DNA of 64,000 nucleotides from Bog-473 sp963725895. Its GTDB lineage: Bacteria; Actinomycetota; Acidimicrobiia; Acidimicrobiales; RAAP-2. Shown piece after piece: positions 57,780 to 64,000 of the stretch. Within the stretch, counting starts at the first letter, position 1, and each line of letters starts with the position of its first letter. The position numbers and the translations under genes were made by a program. Below the pieces are notes generated by a model. It was not told the DNA's origin. It did no database searches and worked only from the letters and a program-made list of their open reading frames with translations. The stretch spans positions 2,480,001-2,544,000 of the forward strand of contig CAVSAJ010000001.1 of the NCBI GenBank assembly GCA_963725895.1, given 5' to 3'.

Positions 57780-58580
57780 GTGGGCGTGCCCGCGACCTAC
57801 CACCACGGGGATTTCCCCACCGGGGCAGTGCTCGAGGCCAAGGCCCGGACCAGACGGTCGGTCTCGGTGTGCATCCCCGCCCGGGACGAGGGCTCCACGG
57901 TCGGCTCGGTCGTGCGGGCCGTGGTCCAGCCCTTCCTGCCCGCGCACGGGGGCAACGGGCTCGTCGACGAGGTGATCGTCCTCGACGACGGGTCCATCGA
58001 CGACACCGCCGAGCAGGCGACCGACGCCGGTGCCCGTGTGGTGGCGGGCGCGGGGGGCGCCGGCGGCAAGGGGCAGGCCATGGCCGACGCGCTGGCGGCC
58101 TCAGCCGGCGACGTCGTCGTCTTCCTCGACGCCGACGTGGCCAACACCACGCCGGCCTTCGTCACCGGGTTGCTCGGCCCCCTGCTCACCAACGACCACG
58201 TCGCCCTCGTCAAGGGCTTCTACACCCGGCCCCTGCACGGCGAGCCGACGGGCGGCGGGCGGGTCACCGAGCTCGTGGCGCGCCCGCTGCTCGAGTTGGT
58301 GTTCCCCGAGCTGTCCTGGGTGCGCCAGCCACTGGCGGGCGAGACGGCCGCCCACCGCTGGGTCTTCGAGAAGCTCGGCTTCGCCCCCGGCTACGGCGTC
58401 GAGCTCGGCCTGCTGATCGACGTCGCGCACACCCTCGGCGCCGACCGCCTGGCGCAGGTCGACCTGGGCGAGCGCATCCATCGCAACCGTCCCCTGCACG
58501 AGCTGCGGCCCCAGGCGGTCGACGTGCTGCGCGCCGCGCTCGAGCGCGCGCCAGATTCGTCGCTGCCGCGACGCGCGTGA
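57780..58580 (+). CDS. gpgS: Glucosyl-3-phosphoglycerate synthase (GT81)
   Basis: 266 residues. GT-A fold: VSVCIPARDEGSTVGSVV, VIVLDDGSIDDTA, FLDADVANTTPAFV (DxD-type metal site), GGRVTELVARPLLELVFPEL and QPLAGETAAHRWVFEKLGFAPGYGVELGLLIDV, all characteristic of GpgS. It makes glucosyl-3-phosphoglycerate from NDP-glucose and 3-phosphoglycerate, the first step to the osmolyte glucosylglycerate and to methylglucose lipopolysaccharides. The start is GTG 57780; GTG 57786 is equally possible. It runs into the otsA gene 31 bp later. Confidence 0.92.
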   Translation: MGVPATYHHGDFPTGAVLEAKARTRRSVSVCIPARDEGSTVGSVVRAVVQPFLPAHGGNGLVDEVIVLDDGSIDDTAEQATDAGARVVAGAGGAGGKGQAMADALAASAGDVVVFLDADVANTTPAFVTGLLGPLLTNDHVALVKGFYTRPLHGEPTGGGRVTELVARPLLELVFPELSWVRQPLAGETAAHRWVFEKLGFAPGYGVELGLLIDVAHTLGADRLAQVDLGERIHRNRPLHELRPQAVDVLRAALERAPDSSLPRRA

Positions 58581-58611
58581 GCACGGCGCCAATGGGGACC
58601 CGGAGCCCGCG

Positions 58612-60033
58612 GTGAGCGGCATCCTCGTCGTCTCCAACCGCGGGCCACTCAGCTTCCGCTTTCGCGACGACGGCACCCTCGGGCCCGTCCCTGCCGCCGG
58701 CGGCCTCGCCTCGTCATTGCACGGGCTGTTGGCGGGCAGCGGCACGACGTGGGCCTCGGTGACGATGGGGGCGGCGGACCGCGAGGCCGTCGCCCAAGGC
58801 CTCATGCACGACGACGGCCTGGACCTGGTGCCCGTCCTCGTCGACGACGAGACCTACCGCCAGGCCTACGACGTCGTGGCCAACACCACGCTGTGGTACG
58901 TGCACCACCACCTCTTCGACCTGCCGCAGCGGCCCCGCTTCGACCGCCACTGGCGGGTGGCCTGGGAGGGGTACCGGGCCTACAACCGCGCCGTCGCCGA
59001 CGTCGTCGCCAGCCGCGCCGGCGAGGGCGACGCCGTGCTCGTGCAGGACTACCACTTTTCGTTGCTGGGCCGGATGCTGGCCGAACGACGGCCCGATCTG
59101 CGCACCGTGCACTTCCTGCACACGCCCTTCGCCGACCCGGCCATGTTCGGCGTCCTCCCCGACGGCGTCGCGGCCGAGGTGCGCGACGGCATGGCGGGCT
59201 ACGGCGCCTGTGGGTTCCACTGCCACGCGTGGGAGGCGAGCTTCCGCGCCTGCTATGCCGCGGCGGGCGGCACGGCACCACCGACCTTCGTCGCGCCGCT
59301 CGGACCCGACGCCGGCGTGCTCGAAGGCGAGGCGGCCGCGCCGGACGCGCTGGCAGCCGCGCGACGCCCTGCGCGCCGAGGTGGGCGGGCGGCGCATCGT
59401 GGCGCGGGCCGACCGCATGGAGCCCTCGAAGAACATCGTGCGGGGGATGCTCGCCTTCGAGGAGCTGCTGCACGCGCACCCCGAGTGGCGCGGCGAGGTG
59501 GTGCACGTCGCACTGTCGTACCCGTCGCGGCAAGGGCTGGCCGAGTATCTCGCCTACGGGTCCGACGTGGTACACACGGCCGAACGGATCAACCATGCGT
59601 TCTCGTCGGGGTCCGGGTCGGGGCCCGGGGCAGAGTCGGTGTCGCGCGTGGGACGGGTGGACACCGATCCTGCTCTCGGTCGAAGACGATCGTGCCGCGC
59701 TCGCTCGCCGCGCTGACGTTGTCTGACGTACTCCTCGTCAACCCGGTGCGCGACGGCCTCAACCTCGTGGCCAAGGAGGGCCCGCTCATCAACGAGGCGC
59801 AGGGCGCGCTCGTCTTGTCGCATCAGGCGGGCGCCTGGGAGGAGCTCTCCCTCGGCGGGCGGGGAGCGCTCGGCGTCAATCCCTTCGACGTGTCGGGCAC
59901 GGCGGAGGCGTTGCACCTCGCGCTGACGATGGGGATGGCTGAGCGGGCCGAGCGGGCGGCCGCGCTGCGCGCCACGGTCCGGGCGCGGACCTCGGCCGAC
60001 TGGTGGGCCGACCAGTTGGCGGCGGCGGGCTGA
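58612..60033 (+). CDS. otsA: GT20 trehalose-6-phosphate synthase-like enzyme (OtsA; frameshifted)
   Basis: Makes trehalose-6-phosphate from NDP-glucose and glucose-6-phosphate. From GTG 58612: VVSNRGPLSFRFRDDG, LWYVHHHLFDLPQ, VLVQDYHFSLLGRMLAE, VHFLHTPFADPAMFGVLP, GYGACGFHCHAWEASF. The frame changes near 59365 (then VARADRMEPSKNIVRGMLAFEEL), near 59630 and near 59690 (then LTLSDVLLVNPVRDGLNLVAKEGPLINE and GAWEEL). Ordering and residue choices fit GT20; indels are the likely cause. It is slightly unlike classic OtsA (HTPFADPAMF in place of HIPFP), so the acceptor may differ (glucosylglycerol-phosphate synthase is the close relative). Confidence 0.78.
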   Translation: MSGILVVSNRGPLSFRFRDDGTLGPVPAAGGLASSLHGLLAGSGTTWASVTMGAADREAVAQGLMHDDGLDLVPVLVDDETYRQAYDVVANTTLWYVHHHLFDLPQRPRFDRHWRVAWEGYRAYNRAVADVVASRAGEGDAVLVQDYHFSLLGRMLAERRPDLRTVHFLHTPFADPAMFGVLPDGVAAEVRDGMAGYGACGFHCHAWEASFRACYAAAGGTAPPTFVAPLGPDAGVLEGEAAAPDALAAARRPARRGGRAAHRGAGRPHGALEEHRAGDARLRGAAARAPRVARRGGARRTVVPVAARAGRVSRLRVRRGTHGRTDQPCVLVGVRVGARGRVGVARGTGGHRSCSRSKTIVPRSLAALTLSDVLLVNPVRDGLNLVAKEGPLINEAQGALVLSHQAGAWEELSLGGRGALGVNPFDVSGTAEALHLALTMGMAERAERAAALRATVRARTSADWWADQLAAAG

Positions 60034-60034
60034 C

Positions 60035-60920
60035 GCCGACTCTGGGCGCTACGTCGGCGGCGGCCGCGGCGGCCACGGCAGCCACGGCCCGCAGCAACTC
60101 GACGGCACCGGCTGCGCCCGGCACGGTGAGGTCAGCCAGCGCCGCGACCTCGGTGGGGCTCTCGGTGTCAACGGCGGCGACGCGCACGACGTCGGGTGGA
60201 TCGCTGCCGGCGGCGCCGAGCTCACCGAGCGCGACGAAGACCGGCAGGTCTCCCACGTCGTCTCCGAACGCGGCCACATGCCGCAAGGAGTGGGGGCCGC
60301 CGGGCCGCCCTACCGCCTCGTCGTGCTCGCGGACGAGGGAACGCACCACCGTCCCCTTGTCGACGGCGAGGGGCGGCCGCAGCTCGCGCTCATGGCGCCC
60401 CCGGTGCACCATGAGACCGCGCTCGAGGCGCTGGCGTTCGGCGAAGGCGAGCACCCAGCCCTCTTGCTCGAGAGCCTGGCGCCAGTGCAGGGTCACGGTG
60501 AGCCCCTTCGGCTCGACGTAGACGCCCGGGGGGGCCGACGCGGTCGCCTCGGCAACGACGGCGTCGATGACCGCGGCCCACGCGTCGTGCTCGGGCCCGT
60601 GCAGCGCGCGTTCGAGCCCGTAGAGGCCGGCCAGCGTCAGGCCCGGCGGCTGGCCGAGGGCGTCGACGAGGAACGCGGTCGGGCGTCCGGAGATCACCGC
60701 CACCAGAGCGAAGTGGCGCGCCAGGTCGGCCACGAGCTCGGGCACGCCCGGCAGGGGGCAGCGCGTCGCGCGGATCCGCCACGATGCCCGAGAGCGTCCC
60801 GTCGAAATCGAGGAACAGCGCGCTGGCTGCCGGGTCCGCGGCGAGTGGACGGAGCGCCGCCGGCAAGAGCGGGCCGGCCGCGCCGGCCGCGCCGGCCGCG
60901 CCGCCGCTCGCGTCGGACAA
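60035..60920 (-). CDS. otsB: HAD-family trehalose-6-phosphate phosphatase-like (OtsB; frameshifted)
   Basis: From TTG 60920 (just after the LytR_C stop): SALFLDFDGTLSGIVADP (HAD nucleophile DFDGT). After a frame change near 60760: ALVAVISGRPTAFLVDAL (motif II), GLTLAGLYGLERA, LAVDKGTVVRSLV (Lys motif) and FGDDVGDLPVFVAL (motif IV). This is OtsB order; a low-complexity AGAAGAAG stretch precedes the domain. The main frame stays open into otsA as far as 59876, so the exact end is unsure. It is convergent with otsA and could serve trehalose-6-phosphate or, as GpgS has no GpgP here, glucosyl-3-phosphoglycerate. Confidence 0.76.
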
Positions 60921-60922
60921 GG

Positions 60923-61528
60923 TCAGGAGCTGGCAGCCGTCGTGGTCGTCGCGGTCGCGGCCAGGTCCTGGCCGATCACCACCACCACGTCGGTGCCCGT
61001 GACGCCGGCGACCGGCGTCGAAGCCGTGAGGGGCAGGACCTGGGTCGGCTTGACCCCTATTGAGGTGGCGATCGTCGCCGCCGGCTGCTGCTGGCCCGTC
61101 GCGTAGTACACCGCCGACGTCGTCTCCGTCGTGGACGCGTCGATTGGCGTCCCCATCGACCACCCGCCCGCGCCGATCACGGTCGTGTAGTGGGCAGCCA
61201 GTCCGTTGGTACTCGTCGCGTTGGCCACCACCACGCTCACCGTGCTCGGCGCGACCGTCGTCGTGGTCGTCGTTGCGTGACCCCGGTGACCCGCCTTGGT
61301 CGTCGTCGTGGTCTTGGCTCCAGCCCCAGAGGCGGCGCGGGTCGTCGACGTCGTCGTCCCACTGGCCGCAGCAGTGGTGGATGTCGTGCTCGCCGTGCTG
61401 CTCACGCTGGGCCGCGTCCCCACCGACACCAGGACCGCCACCGCCACGACGAAAACGATGATGACGGCCCCCGCCCGGACGACCGAGAGCGAGCCCGTGG
61501 TCCCGGGTGTCGGCTGCTCTCCGTCCAT
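60923..61528 (-). CDS. LytR_C-domain membrane protein
   Basis: 201 residues. TM helix AVIIVFVVAVAVLVSVGT (about 20-38), a Thr/Ser-rich linker with runs of Thr, then a LytR C-terminal domain (VSVVVANATSTNGLAAHYTTVIGAGGW...TTSAVYYATGQQQPAATIATSIGV). Such proteins bind peptidoglycan or wall polymers in actinobacteria. It is followed by otsB, whose TTG start lies 3 bp past the stop. The first gene of this leftward pair after tRNA-Thr. Confidence 0.85.
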   Translation of the reverse strand: MDGEQPTPGTTGSLSVVRAGAVIIVFVVAVAVLVSVGTRPSVSSTASTTSTTAAASGTTTSTTRAASGAGAKTTTTTKAGHRGHATTTTTTVAPSTVSVVVANATSTNGLAAHYTTVIGAGGWSMGTPIDASTTETTSAVYYATGQQQPAATIATSIGVKPTQVLPLTASTPVAGVTGTDVVVVIGQDLAATATTTTAASS

Positions 61529-61623
61529 TACGGGTCCAGCCTGCCGTGCAACCCAGGCCGACGCAAGCCTTTCCGCTGGTAGGGAGGGGGGCAGGGTGAG
61601 GCGCCCTGTAATCTGAGGTCAGC

Positions 61624-61696
61624 GCCCGAGTAGCTCAGTTGGTAGAGCACTTCACTTGTAATGAAGATGTCGCGGGTTCGATTCCTGCCTCGGGCT
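61624..61696 (+). tRNA. tRNA-Thr (anticodon TGT)
   Basis: 73 nt: acceptor GCCCGAG with CTCGGGC, discriminator T. D arm GCTCAGTTGGTAGAGC, anticodon arm CTTCA-CTTGTAA-TGAAG (TGT, reads ACA), T arm GCGGG-TTCGATT-CCTGC. CCA not encoded. Confidence 0.96.
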
Positions 61697-61804
61697 CGAC
61701 GTCGACCCTTCTTCGTGTGCGCGTCGGACGCTGCGGGGTATGAGTGAGGGCGCGTCGGGCGCGCGGCACGCTCGTCGGGCACTGTGCGAGACGGGGAGGC
61801 CCTC

Positions 61805-62257
61805 ATGCTTTCGGATTTCAAGAAGTTCGTCCTACGGGGCAACGTGGTCGACCTGGCGGTCGCCGTCGTGGTCGGCGTCGCCTTCACCGCGATGGTGACG
61901 GCGTTCGTCGCCGACATCATCACCCCGCTGATCGCCGCCATCTTCGGCCAGCAGAACTTCTCGAACCTGAGCTTCAGCGTGCATCACTCGACCTTCAAGT
62001 ACGGCTCGTTCGTCAACGCGGTTCTGTCGTTTCTCATCGTGGCGACGATCATGTTCTTCGCGGTCGTGGTGCCGCTCACGTCAATGATGCGCCGCCTCAA
62101 CGTGCTGCCCAAGGAGGAACCCAAGCCCGAAACGCGCGCGTGCCCACAGTGTCTGAGCGACATCCCTGTCGCGGCGCACCGGTGCGCGTTCTGCACCTCC
62201 GAGGTTCCTCCGGCGGCAGGGGCGCTGGCGGCGGCTTCCTCCCCGGCGACCACGTAG
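61805..62257 (+). CDS. mscL: Large-conductance mechanosensitive channel MscL with C-terminal zinc-ribbon-like tail
   Basis: About 150 residues from ATG 61805. MLSDFKKFVLRGNVVDLAVAVVVGVAFTAMV (N-terminal helix and TM1 pore), YGSFVNAVLSFLIVATIMFFAVVV (TM2), then a cytoplasmic part with PKPETRACPQCLSDIPVAAHRCAFCTSEVPPAAG, that is C-x2-C-x10-C-x2-C. The channel releases osmolytes on hypo-osmotic shock, matching the osmolyte genes to its left. The four-cysteine tail is extra relative to E. coli MscL and could bind zinc, setting a redox or metal input. Confidence 0.92.
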   Translation: MLSDFKKFVLRGNVVDLAVAVVVGVAFTAMVTAFVADIITPLIAAIFGQQNFSNLSFSVHHSTFKYGSFVNAVLSFLIVATIMFFAVVVPLTSMMRRLNVLPKEEPKPETRACPQCLSDIPVAAHRCAFCTSEVPPAAGALAAASSPATT

Positions 62258-62272
62258 CGCCGACGGCGACCT

Positions 62273-62827
62273 TCAGTCCGGTCGCGCGGCCCGCTCGATG
62301 AGTGCGTTGCAGGGCAGGTCCTCGTCGAACACCTTGGCCGCCTGCTCCGCGCCGCACACCGGCAGGCGCGCCGCATCGAGCAGGCCAACCTGGACGAGGA
62401 GCGACGCCTGGTCCCAGTAAATGCGTTCGAAGGCGACTTTGTCACCGTCGAAGCCGGCGACGACGACCACCGGCAGCTGCACCGGACGGCGCGTCGGCTC
62501 GACACCCGGTAAGAACGTGTCCATGACGACGTCATGGGTGAAGTGCATGACCATCTCGTCGACGACGCGGCCGGGACCAACCGTGCGCGAGACGTGGGTG
62601 ATACCCGTGTCGTCGGGCCAGTGCCCGATGAAGTGGGCGCCATAGAAGCGCCGCACGTCGTCGGCTCCGACGCCGCCGGCCAGGGTGGGCACGTGGGTCA
62701 CGTGGGGTGCGCCCGTCATGGTCGCCATGGTGGCGTCGAGGTCCTTGGTCTCGAATTCGCAGGCCACATGGGCATCGAACACCGCTCCGATGTCTGCTCC
62801 GGCGGCGCCGGCGGTTTCGTCGGGCAT
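62273..62827 (-). CDS. SnoaL/NTF2-like protein
   Basis: 184 residues. DIGAVFDAHVACEFETKDLDATMATMTG, HVTHVPTLAGGVGADDVRRFYGAHFIGHWP and VVVVAGFDGDKVAFERIYWDQASLL match the SnoaL-like/NTF2-like superfamily (polyketide cyclases, ester-cyclases). The His and Trp of HFIGHWP and FERIYWD line the pocket. Function unknown. It is convergent with mscL with a 15-bp gap. Confidence 0.82.
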   Translation of the reverse strand: MPDETAGAAGADIGAVFDAHVACEFETKDLDATMATMTGAPHVTHVPTLAGGVGADDVRRFYGAHFIGHWPDDTGITHVSRTVGPGRVVDEMVMHFTHDVVMDTFLPGVEPTRRPVQLPVVVVAGFDGDKVAFERIYWDQASLLVQVGLLDAARLPVCGAEQAAKVFDEDLPCNALIERAARPD

Positions 62828-62906
62828 CGTGCGCTCCTTTCGTGCCTGGTCCTGGCTCGGCGTTCAGTCTGCCAGTGCCGCCCGAGGTGGCCGGGCCGTC
62901 GGCGGC

Positions 62907-63838
62907 TCAGCCGTGTGTGGTTCGATCCCTCGCCACCGATCGCTGCCGCGCCACCTCGAAGCACGCCACCGCGCCCGCGACGCCGACGTTGAGCGAGGGC
63001 AGTGCGCCGTGTTGTGGAATGGCTGCGACGGCGTCGCAGCGCTTGCGGACCAGTGGCGCCAACCCCTTCTCCTCACTGCCCACGACCAACGCGACGGGAC
63101 CCTCACCGAGAGGGAGCTCGTAGAGCGACTGCGTGGCCTCGCCCGCCAACCCGATCGACCACACGCCGCGATCACGCAGGTCGCTCAGGGCCGACGGCAC
63201 ACCGCCCACGACGGCAAAGGACAGGTGCTCGATGGCACCGGCTGCCGTCTTCGCCACCGTGGGCGAAAGGCGGGCCGAACGGTGCCGCGGCAACACCACA
63301 CCCGTCACCCCTGCACACTCGGCGCTACGCAACAGCGCGCCCAGGTTGCGCGGATCGGTGAGGCCGGCCGCAATCAGGAGGAACGGCGGCGTGCCGCTCC
63401 GTCCCGGCCGGCACAGGTCGTCGAGCCGCACGGGATCGAGCGGCCGCGCGAGCGCGAGCACGCCCTGGGGCGCATCGGTACGCGCCTGGGCGTCGAGTCG
63501 CGGCGCGTGGAACCGTCTCGACCGGGACGCGCAAGCGGGCGGCCAACTCCTCGATCCGGTCCAGCTGGGGCGAGGGATCCTGGTCCTCGGCCATCACCAC
63601 CCGGCGCACGGCCCGCCGTCCCACGCTCAAGAGCTCGAGCACGGCGCGCCGGCCCTCCACCTGGTCGCCCCCGAGCTCACTCAGCGCCTCTGGGCGCGGG
63701 CGCACGCGGGGAGCTGGCCGGCCTCGGCCGCCTTGGGCCGACTGGGAACGCCGGGTGGTGCCCTGTCCCTGTCGCGCGCGGCGCCTGCTCCCCTCGCGCC
63801 GCCGCGCCGCGCCGGGGGCGCGCGGGCCGTCGGCTCAC
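62907..63838 (-). CDS. rlmB: TrmH-family 2'-O-methyltransferase (RlmB-type; frameshifted)
   Basis: SPOUT methyltransferase of the RlmB group, acting on 23S rRNA G2251. It starts at GTG 63838 overlapping the ispF stop, with an Arg-rich head as in actinobacterial RlmB. The substrate-binding domain LGGDQVEGRRAVLELLSVGRRAVRRVVMAED lies in a second frame, and the catalytic part FLLIAAGLTDPRNLGALLRSAECAGVTGVVLP, EKGLAPLVRKRCDA and IPQHGALPSLNVGVAGAVACFEVA (SPOUT knot) in a third, frame changes being near 63740 and 63500. The gene order ispF-rlmB (usually cysS between) is normal for the phylum. Confidence 0.85.
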
Positions 63839-64000
63839 GCCGGCTCCATCAAGACGACGGCGAGGCATGCGATGCCCTCGGCTCGGCCCAGCGCGCCGAT
63901 ACCTTCGGCCCGCGTTGCCTTGACCGAGACCGGCGCGCCGACCACGGCACCGAGCCGGTCGGCCATGGCGGTCGTGTGGGGGGCGAGGCGGGGTGTGTCG
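63835..64000 (-). CDS. ispF: 2-C-methyl-D-erythritol 2,4-cyclodiphosphate synthase, C-terminal end (partial)
   Basis: The last 54 codons: DTPRLAPHTTAMADRLGAVV, then GAPVSVKATRAEGIGALGRAEGIACLAVVLM, the strongly conserved IspF C-terminus (SVKAT and GRxEGIA motifs). The N-terminus lies beyond the window edge. IspF makes MEcPP in non-mevalonate isoprenoid synthesis. Its TGA overlaps the rlmB GTG (GTGA). Confidence 0.88.
   Translation of the reverse strand, partial: DTPRLAPHTTAMADRLGAVVGAPVSVKATRAEGIGALGRAEGIACLAVVLMEPA

Overview
The window is high-GC DNA (Actinobacteria-like) with short intergenic gaps and many 1-4 bp stop/start overlaps. Gene content points to a free-living, probably Acidimicrobiia- or Thermoleophilia-like actinobacterium: a prokaryotic 5-oxoprolinase set, a coproheme decarboxylase of the chlorite-dismutase family, GpgS and OtsAB osmolyte enzymes, large Ser/Thr/Gly-rich secreted proteins, a sortase, CIRCE-controlled groEL and a SAM-clan riboswitch. 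The placement is an inference from gene content; no rRNA or marker tree is available.

Layout. 0-9 kb: a lipase-like hydrolase, an acetyl-CoA hydrolase/transferase, a decayed DevR/DosR-type regulator, a universal stress protein, an HDAC-family deacetylase, a zinc alcohol dehydrogenase, a NUDIX hydrolase and a CYTH-CHAD protein, most of them frame-disrupted. 9-14 kb: a surface cluster of secreted protein, sortase and membrane-anchored protein. 13.8-17.1 kb: TauE/SafE permease and the pxpA-pxpBC 5-oxoprolinase operon. 17.1-25.1 kb: Lhr helicase, a methyltransferase, patatin, a small membrane protein and two overlapping unknown genes. 25.2-27.5 kb: TypA/BipA fused in frame to a VOC domain. 27.5-31.2 kb: tRNA-Ser whose 3' end is repeated 2.26 kb downstream, enclosing a c-di-GMP phosphodiesterase gene and followed by an N-terminally truncated PstS-like gene. 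31.4-33.3 kb: two membrane-anchored coiled-coil proteins sharing a module, the second fused to a GH43 domain. 33-39 kb: FEN-like nuclease, DHFR-like reductase, DHA2 efflux pump, and an operon of amidohydrolase plus two VOC proteins. 38.8-43.2 kb: pheA divergent from larB-larC-PLP decarboxylase. 43-54 kb: DsbA/FrnE, DinB, WYL regulator, amidase and lipoprotein, a deleted DHA2 pump, MBL-fold, SRPBCC with TetR, GNAT and NUDIX, NIL domain with LarE, and HemQ. 54-64 kb: groEL, a sulfur-carrier protein with a threonine-synthase-like enzyme under a SAM riboswitch, gpgS, otsA/otsB, a LytR_C protein, tRNA-Thr, mscL, a SnoaL-like protein, rlmB and the 3' end of ispF.

The most notable linkage is a SAM-clan riboswitch in front of a threonine-synthase-like gene that overlaps a gene for a diglycine-ended ubiquitin-like sulfur carrier. 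It suggests protein-thiocarboxylate-dependent sulfur transfer near the methionine branch point. Sulfur and nickel-pincer cofactor genes recur (larB, larC, larE, a NIL-domain protein), but larA is not in the window.

Quality caution: at least a dozen conserved genes (HDAC, ADH, NUDIX, CYTH-CHAD, pxpB, lhr, pheA, larB, larC, decarboxylase, otsA, otsB, rlmB) carry isolated frameshifts with intact coding on both sides. That pattern is more typical of uncorrected indels in a GC-rich assembly than of true pseudogenes. Boundaries of those genes are approximate. The DevR-like gene and one DHA2 transporter also carry internal deletions and look truly (or assembly-) broken.
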